From contig JAOBWH010000084.1 in the NCBI GenBank assembly GCA_025463265.1, positions 1-35,721 on the forward strand: a stretch of 35,721 bases of DNA, in the 5' to 3' direction. The translations under genes were made by a program, and so were the position numbers. Numbering within the stretch: the first letter of the stretch is position 1; each line of letters opens with the position of its first letter. This document shows positions 26,359 to 33,923 of this stretch, piece after piece. The notes under the pieces are model-generated. The model ran no database searches. It saw only the letters and a list, made by a program, of their open reading frames with translations, and had not been told where the DNA came from. Origin of the DNA: Ilumatobacteraceae bacterium (GTDB lineage: Bacteria; Actinomycetota; Acidimicrobiia; Acidimicrobiales; Iamiaceae).

Positions 26359-27710
26359 CGTCCGACGGAACTGATGACCCCGTGGGCCAGGGTCCCGACG
26401 CGCCCCTCGACCCCGACATCTGGTCCGAGGACCCCGTCGGTCCCGCTGGTCCCACCGGTCCCACCGGTCCGGGGCCTCGGCGCCCTCCACGCCGCTCCCG
26501 CTCCGCCGACGACGCCGCGAACGCCAACGCCAACGCGAACGTGAACGCGCGCCCGCCTCGCCGGGCGGGCGCCGTGGACCAGCCACCTGCGGCGCCGCCG
26601 CGCCGGCCCCGTCGCCGTCAGGAGGAGGAGGAGGACGAGTACTTCGACCTCCCGCGCGAGAGCCGCATCCCCCGGTGGATCGCCGCGCTGATCGTTCTCG
26701 CGGTGGTGGTCGGCGTGATCGTGGGCGGTTCCGTGTGGTGGTACCACAACCAGGTGGATCCGCCCGGTGAGCCGGGCGAGCAGGTCGAGGTCCAGATCCC
26801 GGAGGGCTCCACCACCAGTGATGTGGGGTCCATCCTCGACGAGGAGGGCGTGATCAGCAGCGCCACGGTGTTCGGCTTCTACGTGGGCGGCAAGGACCTC
26901 ACCGCGGTGCAGGCCGGCTCCTACACGTTCCAGGCCAACTCGAGCTTCGACGACGCCATCGAGGTCCTCAACGCCGGACCCGGGAAGCCGGCCACCGCGA
27001 AGACCACGAAGGTGTCGATCCCCGAGGGGCTGACCGTCTCGGAGATCGTCGCCCGCATCCACGAGCAGGTCCCTCGCTTCACCGTCGAGGAGCTCAACGC
27101 CGCCCTCGACCAGGGCCAGGTCCCCACCTCGCTCCTGCCGAAGGGCACCACGAACTACGAGGGCCTGCTGTTCCCGGCCACCTACGAGGTCGACGACGAG
27201 GAGACCGCGGTCGAGATCCTGACCGAGATGGCCCAGGAGATGGAGACGCGGGTCGCCGGGATGGACATCGACCAGGCGGCGGCCGACGTCTCGGCCAAGT
27301 ACGGGCTCCAGCTCACGCCCTACGACCTCCTCACCGTCGCCTCGCTGGTGCAGGAGGAGGCGGGGAGCCCCGAGGAGGCGCCGAAGGTCGCCACGGTGAT
27401 CTCCAACCGTCTGGCGGAGGGCACGCCGCTCGGCATCGACGCCACCACCCGCTACCTCGCCGAGATCGAGGGCGGGGAGCCCGACTACGAGAGCACGTCG
27501 CCGTACAACACCCGCAAGCAGGCCGGGCTCCCGCCCACGCCCATCGCTGCGTCCGGGGAGTACGCCCTCGACGCCGCCCTGCACCCGGCCGACGGCCCGT
27601 GGCTCTACTACGTGCTCACCGACCCCGGGGTGCACTCGTTCACCGCGGACTACGACGAGTTCCTCCAGTTCAAGGACCAGTGCATCCAGAAGGACCTGGG
27701 CTGTGGCTGA
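26355..27710 (+). CDS. mltG: Endolytic murein transglycosylase MltG
   Basis: Membrane-bound enzyme that cuts nascent peptidoglycan and may set glycan length. The 451-residue protein has a long cytoplasmic N-terminus (1-105) with a collagen-like GPAGPTGPTGPGP (29-41), an Asn-Ala repeat (56-65), a Pro/Arg-rich part and an acidic EEEEDEYFDLPRESR; one membrane helix (about 107-130); a LysM-like region (about 140-210); and the YceG catalytic domain with NYEGLLFPATYEV (267-279), VASLVQEEAG (328-337; E335 probably catalytic), ISNRL, SPYNTRKQAGLPPTPIA and ALHPA. GTG 26355 overlaps the ruvX stop. The aroE start overlaps its end by 8 bases. Confidence 0.93.
   Translation: MTSDGTDDPVGQGPDAPLDPDIWSEDPVGPAGPTGPTGPGPRRPPRRSRSADDAANANANANVNARPPRRAGAVDQPPAAPPRRPRRRQEEEEDEYFDLPRESRIPRWIAALIVLAVVVGVIVGGSVWWYHNQVDPPGEPGEQVEVQIPEGSTTSDVGSILDEEGVISSATVFGFYVGGKDLTAVQAGSYTFQANSSFDDAIEVLNAGPGKPATAKTTKVSIPEGLTVSEIVARIHEQVPRFTVEELNAALDQGQVPTSLLPKGTTNYEGLLFPATYEVDDEETAVEILTEMAQEMETRVAGMDIDQAAADVSAKYGLQLTPYDLLTVASLVQEEAGSPEEAPKVATVISNRLAEGTPLGIDATTRYLAEIEGGEPDYESTSPYNTRKQAGLPPTPIAASGEYALDAALHPADGPWLYYVLTDPGVHSFTADYDEFLQFKDQCIQKDLGCG
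26439..26549 (+). repeat. Short in-gene repeats in the mltG N-terminal region
   Basis: Two small repeat tracts: GGT-CCC-type triplets at 26439-26477 encode a Gly-Pro-X collagen-like run, and AAC-GCC-type hexamers at 26520-26549 encode an Asn-Ala run. Both lie in the predicted disordered cytoplasmic tail and keep the frame. Confidence 0.7.
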
Positions 27711-28551
27711 GGAGGCGGGGGCCGGGGCACTCCGTGGCTCGACCCGCCTCGCCGCCGTCATCGGATCGCCGGTCCGCCACTCCCGCTCGCCGGTCCTGAT
27801 GAACGCGGCGTTCGCCGCCGCCGGTCTGGACTGGGCGTTCGTCGCCCTGGAGGTGGCGCCGGGCGAGGGCGCGGCGGCGGTCGACGCCATGCGGGTGCTC
27901 GGCCTGGGCGGGATGTCGGTGACGATGCCCCACAAGCGCGAGGTCATCGGTGCCCTCGACCGCGTCACGCCCGATGCCGAAGCGCTTGAGGCGGTGAACT
28001 GCATCGCCTGGGACGGCGACCTCCTCGTCGGCCACAACACCGACGGTGCGGGGCTGCTCGACGCCCTCGCCGCCGACCAGGATCTGCAGCCGGAGGGCCT
28101 GCGCTGCGTCGTGCTCGGTGCCGGGGGCGCCGCCCGCTCGGTGATCCGCTCACTGGGGGCGGCCGGCGCGGCCGAGGTCACGGTCATCAACCGGACCGCA
28201 GACCGCGCCGAGGCCGCTGCGCTGCTGGCGGGGCCGGCGGGCCGGGTCGGGGTCGCCGGCGACGTCTGGGATGCCGATCTGGTGGTGAACGCCACGTCGG
28301 TCGGGATGGGTGCGAGCCCCGACGATTCGTCGGCGTCGCCCCTGGCGGCGGACCTGCTGCGTCCCGGCCAGACCATCGTCGACCTCGTCTACCTCCCCGT
28401 GGAGACCCCGCTCCTGCGGCGAGCCGCAGAGGCGGGCGCCCGTCCCGTCGACGGGATCGGGATGCTCGTGCACCAGGCGGCGCGGGCGATCGCGCTCTGG
28501 ACCGGGACGGCGCCCGATCTGCGGGCGATGGACACTGCGGCGAGGACCTAG
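27703..28551 (+). CDS. aroE: Shikimate dehydrogenase
   Basis: NADPH-dependent reduction of 3-dehydroshikimate to shikimate. The 282-residue protein has the substrate-binding IGSPVRHSRSPVLMN (20-34), SVTMPHKREV with the catalytic Lys, AVNCI, HNTDG, the nucleotide-binding GAGGAARSV, an INRT loop after the next strand typical of NADP use, NATSVGM and DGIGMLVHQAARA. GTG 27703 lies within the last codons of mltG (8-base overlap) and gives a short Gly/Ala-rich N-terminus. The other chorismate genes (aroC, aroK, aroB, aroQ) are 2 kb downstream, separated by two pilus/signalling-type genes. A hairpin follows the stop. Confidence 0.95.
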   Translation: MAEEAGAGALRGSTRLAAVIGSPVRHSRSPVLMNAAFAAAGLDWAFVALEVAPGEGAAAVDAMRVLGLGGMSVTMPHKREVIGALDRVTPDAEALEAVNCIAWDGDLLVGHNTDGAGLLDALAADQDLQPEGLRCVVLGAGGAARSVIRSLGAAGAAEVTVINRTADRAEAAALLAGPAGRVGVAGDVWDADLVVNATSVGMGASPDDSSASPLAADLLRPGQTIVDLVYLPVETPLLRRAAEAGARPVDGIGMLVHQAARAIALWTGTAPDLRAMDTAART

Positions 28552-28573
28552 GCCGAACGCTTCAGTTTTCGGC
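28552..28573 (+). terminator. Possible terminator hairpin after aroE
   Basis: GCCGAA (28552-28557) pairs exactly with TTCGGC (28568-28573), beginning on the base after the aroE stop. The downstream arm follows a short T-run inside the loop rather than after the stem, so its terminator strength is uncertain. Confidence 0.4.
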
Positions 28574-28629
28574 TCGGGTGCCGATGGTAGGGGACTGCCT
28601 CGCATCGACGTCCCCTCCAGGAGGATCCC

Positions 28630-29703
28630 GTGGCCCTACAGGGTGACCTCAAGTCGTTCGCTCTCCCCGACGTGCTCCGCCTGCTCGCGGGCACCGGCAA
28701 GTCCGGTGTCCTCGAGGTGGCCAACGTCATCGCGGCCGGCGAGGTGACCCTGCGCCACGGCACCATCGCGTCGGCGGCCACCACCGTGTCACCGCGCGCC
28801 ACCGATCCGGCGGACGTCGTGTACGAGCTGCTCCGCTTCGAGGACGGCTCGTTCGTCTTCGAGGAGGGCGAGATCGATGAGACCGGCATGAGCGCCGACG
28901 TCGACGCCACCATCGAGGCGGCGGCCGCCCTGGTCGAGGAGTGGATCGAGATCGAGGCCGTGATCCCGAGCATGGAGGCGTGGGTCTCCCTCGCCCCCGA
29001 GCTGGCCGAGGAGGAGATCATCATCTCGGCGGACCGGTGGCGGGCCCTCGTGGCCGTCGGTGCCGGCGGCAACGTCCACGATCTGGCCGCAGGCCTCGGC
29101 ACGTCCGACCTGGCGGTCTCCCGTCAGCTGGTGGGGCTCGTCGAGGCCGGCCTGGTCCAGGTCCGGGCGTCGCACGGCTACCAGCCTCCCCGCGTCGAGC
29201 TGGACGACTTCGACGACTTCGAGGCACCGGTCGTCGATCCGATCACGGACCTGCACGACCTGAGCGCCGAGGACCGGCCCGTGGTGATGGAGGAGAGCGA
29301 CGACGCCCTCCTGCCCGAACCGCTGCCGGGTGAGGGCGTCGCCTACGAGGGCGAAGCCTTCACCGGTGTGGTCGACGGTCGCTCGTTCGAGTCGGTCGAG
29401 AGCCCGACGGTCGATGGCAGCAACGAGGCCTTCGCGCCGTTCGACTCGCTCGCCTCGTTCGAGGCCGCCGCCGCCATGAGCGACCGGATCGGCGAGCCCG
29501 GCACCATCGACACCTACGCCGAGCCCGAGATCGACACCCCGGTGGTGGACCCCTACGGGTTCGGCGCCGGGAGCCACGACGGCGAAGCGACCATGGAGGA
29601 GGAGCCGGCGGAGGTGCACGACATGCCTGCTGGCGCCCCGTCCAGCCCGGTGGACGACGAGCGGGACTCGCTGCTCAAGTTCCTGTCCTCCGTCAAGCCC
29701 TGA
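28630..29703 (+). CDS. DUF4388 (PATAN-type) domain protein
   Basis: Function unknown. The 357-residue protein begins with a DUF4388 domain (1-80): LQGDLKSFALPDVLRLLA (3-20), then GKSGVLEV, GEVTLRHGTIASA and a helix with DPADVVYELLRFEDGSFVFEEG (split as DPADVVYELLRF and EDGSFVFEEG). A helical and winged-helix-like part follows (about 95-185; DLAVSRQLVGLVEAGLVQV resembles a helix-turn-helix pattern). The rest (about 195-345) is acidic, low in structure and ends LLKFLSSVKP. DUF4388 proteins occur with gliding, pilus and two-component systems, and the next gene encodes a prepilin peptidase. A strong AGGAGG at 28619-28624 fixes the GTG start. A TAGGGG at 28588 might be a poor -10 element. Confidence 0.88.
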   Translation: MALQGDLKSFALPDVLRLLAGTGKSGVLEVANVIAAGEVTLRHGTIASAATTVSPRATDPADVVYELLRFEDGSFVFEEGEIDETGMSADVDATIEAAAALVEEWIEIEAVIPSMEAWVSLAPELAEEEIIISADRWRALVAVGAGGNVHDLAAGLGTSDLAVSRQLVGLVEAGLVQVRASHGYQPPRVELDDFDDFEAPVVDPITDLHDLSAEDRPVVMEESDDALLPEPLPGEGVAYEGEAFTGVVDGRSFESVESPTVDGSNEAFAPFDSLASFEAAAAMSDRIGEPGTIDTYAEPEIDTPVVDPYGFGAGSHDGEATMEEEPAEVHDMPAGAPSSPVDDERDSLLKFLSSVKP

Positions 29704-29766
29704 GCCGCCGCCTCATCGGGGCTGCTGAGCCCTCGGGCCATGGCCGTCCCGCCTCGGACCGACCGG

Positions 29767-29772
29767 TAGCGT
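29767..29772 (+). promoter_or_regulatory. Predicted -10 element of the prepilin peptidase gene (leaderless)
   Basis: TAGCGT in the GGTAGNNT context ends 8 bases before the ATG at 29781; no Shine-Dalgarno sequence is seen. Confidence 0.55.
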
Positions 29773-29780
29773 CCTGAGCC

Positions 29781-30635
29781 ATGACGACCGGTCTGCTGCT
29801 GTTCCTGCTCGCCCTGTTCGGACTGGTCGTCGGCTCGTTCCTGAACGTCGTCATCGTCCGGGTCCCTTCGGGGGAGTCGATCCTGCGGCCGCCCTCGAAG
29901 TGCCCGCAGTGCGAGACCGAGATCCGGCCTCGGGACAACATCCCGGTCATCTCGTGGGTGTTGCTCAAGGGGCGGTGCCGGTCCTGCGGCGAGCCGATCC
30001 CGGCGGGCTACCCGCTGGTCGAGCTGGGCAACGCGGCGCTCTGGGTCCTCGCCGGCGTCCGGTTCGGCGACACCATCGAGGTGATCCCGTACGCCCTGCT
30101 GTTCTCGGTCCTGCTGGCCCTGTCGGTGATCGACCTCGAGCTGTACATCCTCCCGAACAAGATCACCTACCCGTCGATCCTGGTCTCGCTCGTGGCCATC
30201 CCCGTGATCGCCGTCACCACGGCCGACGATCCGGGTGCGGTCATCTTGGGTGCCGTGATCGGCGCCATCGGCTTCGCCGGGTTCCTGCTCGTCATCTTGT
30301 TGGCCTGGGAGCTGTTGATGCGCAAGGAGGGGATGGGCATGGGCGACGTGAAGCTCGCCGTGCTCCTGGGTCTGTGGCTGGGCTACATCAACCCCCTCCT
30401 GTGCCTGTTCGCGCTGATCGCCTCCAGCCTCGTGGGCCTGGTCGTCGGGGTCGTGATCCTGGCGGTCCGGAGGGAGAGCCGGCCGTTCCCGTTCGGCCCG
30501 TGGCTCGCCTTCGGCTCGATCCTCGTGATCATGTTCTCGGGTCAGATCCTGCGGGCGTACGACATCGGAGACGACTCGACGATGGGTCCCGTGGCGTCTG
30601 CGAGCACTTCGCTGCCGGGGGTGGCAGGCCAGTAG
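29781..30635 (+). CDS. pilD: Type IV prepilin peptidase/methyltransferase (A24 family)
   Basis: Integral membrane aspartyl protease that cleaves, and usually methylates, type IV pilin-like precursors. The 284-residue protein has the N-terminal methyltransferase region GSFLNVVIVRVP (18-29) with the zinc tetrad C41, C44, C66 and C69, the PVISWVLLKG segment, and about seven membrane helices. The two catalytic Asp residues are D118 (in VIDLELYILPN) and D189 (in GMGMGDVKLA). The full cysteine set suggests a bifunctional enzyme. Pilin and pilus assembly genes are not in the window. Its stop codon TAG is also the first half of the aroC -10 element. Confidence 0.94.
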   Translation: MTTGLLLFLLALFGLVVGSFLNVVIVRVPSGESILRPPSKCPQCETEIRPRDNIPVISWVLLKGRCRSCGEPIPAGYPLVELGNAALWVLAGVRFGDTIEVIPYALLFSVLLALSVIDLELYILPNKITYPSILVSLVAIPVIAVTTADDPGAVILGAVIGAIGFAGFLLVILLAWELLMRKEGMGMGDVKLAVLLGLWLGYINPLLCLFALIASSLVGLVVGVVILAVRRESRPFPFGPWLAFGSILVIMFSGQILRAYDIGDDSTMGPVASASTSLPGVAGQ

Positions 30636-30638
30636 GTT
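30633..30638 (+). promoter_or_regulatory. Predicted -10 element of the aroC operon (leaderless)
   Basis: TAGGTT ends 7 bases before the aroC GTG at 30646. Its first three bases are the stop codon of the prepilin peptidase gene. Confidence 0.55.
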
Positions 30639-30645
30639 TGCCCAG

Positions 30646-31833
30646 GTGATCCGCTACCTGACCGCCGGGGAATCCCACGGCAAGGCCCTCATCGTCATCC
30701 TCGAGGGGGTGCCCGCCGGGCTCGAGCTGTCGGCCGGTGACATCGCCTCGGAGCTGGGCCGCCGCCGCCTCGGCTACGGCCGCGGACCGCGGATGCGCTT
30801 CGAGCAGGACCAGGTCACGTTGGTGGGCGGGGTGCGCCACGGCCGGACCCTCGGGTCGCCGATCGCCATCGAGATCGCCAACACGGAGTGGGAGCGCAAC
30901 CCTGAGAAGTGGCAGACCGAGATGTCTCCGGCGGCCGAGGACGGCCCCACCCGGGCGCCGCTCACCCAGATCCGCCCCGGCCACGCCGACCTCGCCGGCA
31001 TGCAGAAGTACGGCTTCACCGACGCCCGCGACGTGCTCGAGCGGGCGTCCGCCCGTGAGACCGCCGCCCGGGTCGCTGCCGGAACGGTCGCCAAGGTGCT
31101 GCTGGCCCAGCTCGGGGTGCAGATCGTGTCCCACGTGATCCAGATGGGCCCGGCCCGATCCACCTCGAGCGAGCGCCCCGGTCCCGCGGATCTCGCCCGG
31201 GTCGACGAGAACGAGGTCCGCTGCTTGGACCTGGAGGCGGCCGCAGCCATGGTCGCCGAGATCAAGGACGCCGCCAAGGAGGGCGACTCCCTCGGCGGCG
31301 TCGTCGAGGCCATCGCCTACGGCGTGCCCATCGGGCTGGGCAGCCACGTCCACTGGGACCGCAAGCTCGACAGCGCCCTGGCCCAGGCGGTCATGAGCAT
31401 CCAGGCGGTGAAGGGCGTCGAGGTCGGCGACGGCTTCGAGGTCGCCGGCCGGCGGGGGAGCGACGCCCACGACCCGGTCGTGTGGACCGACGGCGACGGC
31501 TACGAGCGCACCTCCAACTTCTCCGGGGGCGTCGAGGGCGGCATGTCCACGGGAGAGCCGGTCGTGGTCCGCGCCGCCATGAAGCCGCTGGCCACCTTGA
31601 ACCGTCCCACGCTCGCCACGGTCGACACCGCCACCAAGGAGGCCGGCGTGTCGTTCAAGGAGCGCACCGACGTCACCGCCGTCCCCGCCCTCGGCGTCGT
31701 GGTCGAGCACATGGTCGCCCTGGTGCTGGCCAACGAGGCCGCCCGGAAGTTCGGCGGGGACTCGGTCGACGAACTGGTCCGCAACCACCGCACGTTCACC
31801 GAGGCGCTCGAAGCAGGCCCGGTCGGTGCCTGA
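30646..31833 (+). CDS. aroC: Chorismate synthase
   Basis: Converts EPSP to chorismate using reduced FMN, the last step of the shikimate pathway. The 395-residue protein has the three family signatures: GESHGKALIVILEGVPAG near the N-terminus (8-25), the central GASARETAARVAAG-like stretch (here RASARETAARVAAGTVAK, about 134-151), and the FSGGVEGGMSTGEPV segment with the conserved Arg region after it. GTG 30646 gives the normal start (VIRYLTAGESHG) and follows a -10 element by 7 bases. It overlaps aroK by 8 bases and heads the operon aroC-aroK-aroB-aroQ-pepQ-efp-nusB. Confidence 0.97.
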   Translation: MIRYLTAGESHGKALIVILEGVPAGLELSAGDIASELGRRRLGYGRGPRMRFEQDQVTLVGGVRHGRTLGSPIAIEIANTEWERNPEKWQTEMSPAAEDGPTRAPLTQIRPGHADLAGMQKYGFTDARDVLERASARETAARVAAGTVAKVLLAQLGVQIVSHVIQMGPARSTSSERPGPADLARVDENEVRCLDLEAAAAMVAEIKDAAKEGDSLGGVVEAIAYGVPIGLGSHVHWDRKLDSALAQAVMSIQAVKGVEVGDGFEVAGRRGSDAHDPVVWTDGDGYERTSNFSGGVEGGMSTGEPVVVRAAMKPLATLNRPTLATVDTATKEAGVSFKERTDVTAVPALGVVVEHMVALVLANEAARKFGGDSVDELVRNHRTFTEALEAGPVGA

Positions 31834-32425
31834 CACCGCCATCGAGGTCCGGCCCACGCACGTCGTGCTGGTCGGGCTGATGGGGTCGGGCAAGACCACG
31901 GTGGGCAAGAAGGTCGCCAAGCTCGTCGGCGCCCGCTTCGTGGATGCCGACGTCGAGATCGAGGCCCGCACCGGCCGCTCGGTCGCGTCGTGGTTCGAGG
32001 ATGGCGAGCCCGCCTTCCGTGCCGCCGAGGCGCAGCTGCTCGCCGACCTGCTCGCCGACCCGGACCTCCTGGTCCTCGGGTCCGGCGGTGGCGTGGTGGT
32101 CACCGAGGCGAACCGCACGCGGCTGCAGGAGCGCGACGTCACCGCCGTGTACCTGCACGGAACCCCGGAGTTCCTCGCCTCGCGGGTGCAGGCCAAGGCC
32201 CACCGGCCCCTCCTGGACGACGACCCGCTCGCCGTCATGACCCAGATGTACGCCCAGCGAGACGGGTGGTACCGCGAGGTCGCCGACGCCGTTATCGAGG
32301 TCCGCCCGCACCACGAGGCGGGCGAGAAGCCCAAGTGGCGCATCGCCGAGCAGGTGGTCACCGAGCTCGTGGCGCTCGGCGCCGTCGACGCTGCGGCCGT
32401 GACCCGACCGGAGGCCTTCGGATGA
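31826..32425 (+). CDS. aroK: Shikimate kinase
   Basis: Phosphorylates shikimate with ATP. The 199-residue protein has Walker A VGLMGSGKTT (16-25), the magnesium/shikimate Asp pair FVDADVEIE (38-46; D40, D42), GEPAFRAAE (60-68) with the shikimate-binding Arg, the GSGGGVV loop (85-91) and the lid with AHRPLL (125-130). It is somewhat longer than typical (about 170) owing to a C-terminal extension after residue 165. GTG 31826 lies in the last aroC codons; the 8-base overlap has the form GTGCCTGA. Its stop overlaps aroB by 4 bases. Confidence 0.95.
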   Translation: MPDTAIEVRPTHVVLVGLMGSGKTTVGKKVAKLVGARFVDADVEIEARTGRSVASWFEDGEPAFRAAEAQLLADLLADPDLLVLGSGGGVVVTEANRTRLQERDVTAVYLHGTPEFLASRVQAKAHRPLLDDDPLAVMTQMYAQRDGWYREVADAVIEVRPHHEAGEKPKWRIAEQVVTELVALGAVDAAAVTRPEAFG

Positions 32426-33423
32426 TCGAGCTCGAGGTCCCCCTGGGGGACCGCTCCTACCCGGTGCTGGTGGGCCACGGTGCCCGCCACCGGCTGCTCG
32501 AGCTGCTGCCGGTGGGCGTCAAGCGCGCGGCCGTCGTCACCCAGGCGTCGATCCCGGTCACCGTCGACCCCGGAATCGACCACCAGGTGTTCACCATGGG
32601 CGAGGGCGAGCACGGCAAGGACCTCGGCACCATCGAGGACCTCTGCCGCGACTGGGCGCAGTGGGGGCTGAACCGGGGCGACTGCGTCATCGCGGTCGGC
32701 GGCGGCGTGGTCACCGACACCGCCGGGTTCGCGGCGGCGGTGTACCACCGGGGCATCCCGGTGGTCCACGTCGCCACCACGCTGCTGGCCCAGATCGACG
32801 CCGCCATCGGGGGCAAGACCGGGGTGAACCTCCCGGAGGGCAAGAACCTGGTCGGGGCGTTCTGGCAGCCCGCTGCGGTCCTCTGCGACACCGAGGTGCT
32901 GGGGACCCTCCCGCCCCGGGAGTACCGCAACGGCCTCGGCGAGATGGCCAAGTACGCCTTCCTCGGGGTCGACGACCTGCCCGATCTGTCCCTCGAGGAC
33001 GCCATCGCCGCGTGCGTGCGCTGCAAGGCCGACGTGGTCGGCAGCGACGAGCGGGAGTCCGGCCGCCGAGCGATCCTCAACTACGGCCACACCCTCGGCC
33101 ACGCCCTGGAGACGGCCGGACAGTACGACCTGCGACACGGGGAGGCCGTCGCGGTCGGCCTCATCTACGCCGCCGAGCTGGCGCGCCTCCTGGGCCGCAT
33201 CGACACGGCCAGGGTCGACGAGCACCGCCGGGTGGTGGCGGGGTACGACCTGCCCCTCGTGGTCCCGCCGGGCATGGACCCCGAGCGCCTCGTCGACCTC
33301 TACAGCCGGGACAAGAAGGCCGTCGACGGGGTGACCTTCGTGCTCGACGGCCCGGACGGCGTCGAGCCCGTCCGCATCGACGACCGCAAGGTCCTCCTGC
33401 AGGCGTTCGACGCGGTCACCTGA
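32422..33423 (+). CDS. aroB: 3-dehydroquinate synthase
   Basis: Makes 3-dehydroquinate from DAHP with NAD and zinc. The 333-residue protein is compact compared with E. coli AroB (362). Motifs: GEGEHGKDL (60-68), AVGGGVVTDTAGFAA (91-105), GGKTGVNLPEGKNLVGAFWQP (split at 130-139 and 140-150), and the zinc ligands E174 (GLGEMAKY), H223 (NYGHTLGHALE) and H239 (LRHGEAVAVG). The ATG overlaps the aroK stop (ATGA). The next gene starts after a short gap, so aroB remains in the aro operon. Confidence 0.96.
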   Translation: MIELEVPLGDRSYPVLVGHGARHRLLELLPVGVKRAAVVTQASIPVTVDPGIDHQVFTMGEGEHGKDLGTIEDLCRDWAQWGLNRGDCVIAVGGGVVTDTAGFAAAVYHRGIPVVHVATTLLAQIDAAIGGKTGVNLPEGKNLVGAFWQPAAVLCDTEVLGTLPPREYRNGLGEMAKYAFLGVDDLPDLSLEDAIAACVRCKADVVGSDERESGRRAILNYGHTLGHALETAGQYDLRHGEAVAVGLIYAAELARLLGRIDTARVDEHRRVVAGYDLPLVVPPGMDPERLVDLYSRDKKAVDGVTFVLDGPDGVEPVRIDDRKVLLQAFDAVT

Positions 33424-33476
33424 CGCGCCCCTCAACCCTCCGCGGACCGCAGCCGGCCATGGGACAGGATGGGGCG

Positions 33477-33923
33477 GTGCCGGACCGTCCCATCGTGCTG
33501 CTCCTCTCGGGGCCCAACCTGAACCTGCTGGGGGAGCGCGATCCCGCCGTCTACGGGACGGCCACGCTCGACGATCACGTGGCGACGGCCACCGCAGCCG
33601 CCGATGCGGCCGGGCTCGAGCTGGAGCACCTGCAGTCGAACCACGAGGGCGCGCTGATCGACGCCATCCACGGCGCCCGCGGCCGGTGCGCGGCGATCGT
33701 GATCAACCCCGGCGCGTTCACGCACTACGCCTGGGCGATCCACGACGCGCTCGACGCCTTCGCCGGGCCGGTCGTGGAGCTGCACCTGTCGGACCCCAAG
33801 GCCCGGGAGCCGTGGCGCCACCTCTCCGTGGTGGAGCCGGTGGCGTCGGCGACCATCGCCGGCCAGGGCGGGGAGGGCTACCGGTTGGCGATCGAGGCCG
33901 TGGCGGGGATGCTGTCGGGATGA
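33477..33923 (+). CDS. aroQ: Type II 3-dehydroquinate dehydratase
   Basis: Dehydrates 3-dehydroquinate to 3-dehydroshikimate. From GTG 33477 the product has 148 residues, the normal size. Motifs are SGPNLNLLGERDPAVYG (11-27) with the catalytic Tyr26, LQSNHEGALIDAIH (52-65), VINPGAFTHYAWAIHDAL (75-92) and VELHLSD with H102. An in-frame ATG at 33459 would add six residues (MGQDGA). GTG is preferred because a CAGGAT, close to a -10 element, ends 6 bases before it and it gives the usual N-terminus, but the choice is not certain. The stop overlaps the next gene (ATGA). Confidence 0.93.
   Translation: MPDRPIVLLLSGPNLNLLGERDPAVYGTATLDDHVATATAAADAAGLELEHLQSNHEGALIDAIHGARGRCAAIVINPGAFTHYAWAIHDALDAFAGPVVELHLSDPKAREPWRHLSVVEPVASATIAGQGGEGYRLAIEAVAGMLSG

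Noticed and set aside
28588-28593. TAGGGG as the -10 element of the DUF4388 gene
   Set aside because: It lacks the conserved final T of TANNNT and the gene has a strong ribosome-binding site; left as a possibility only.
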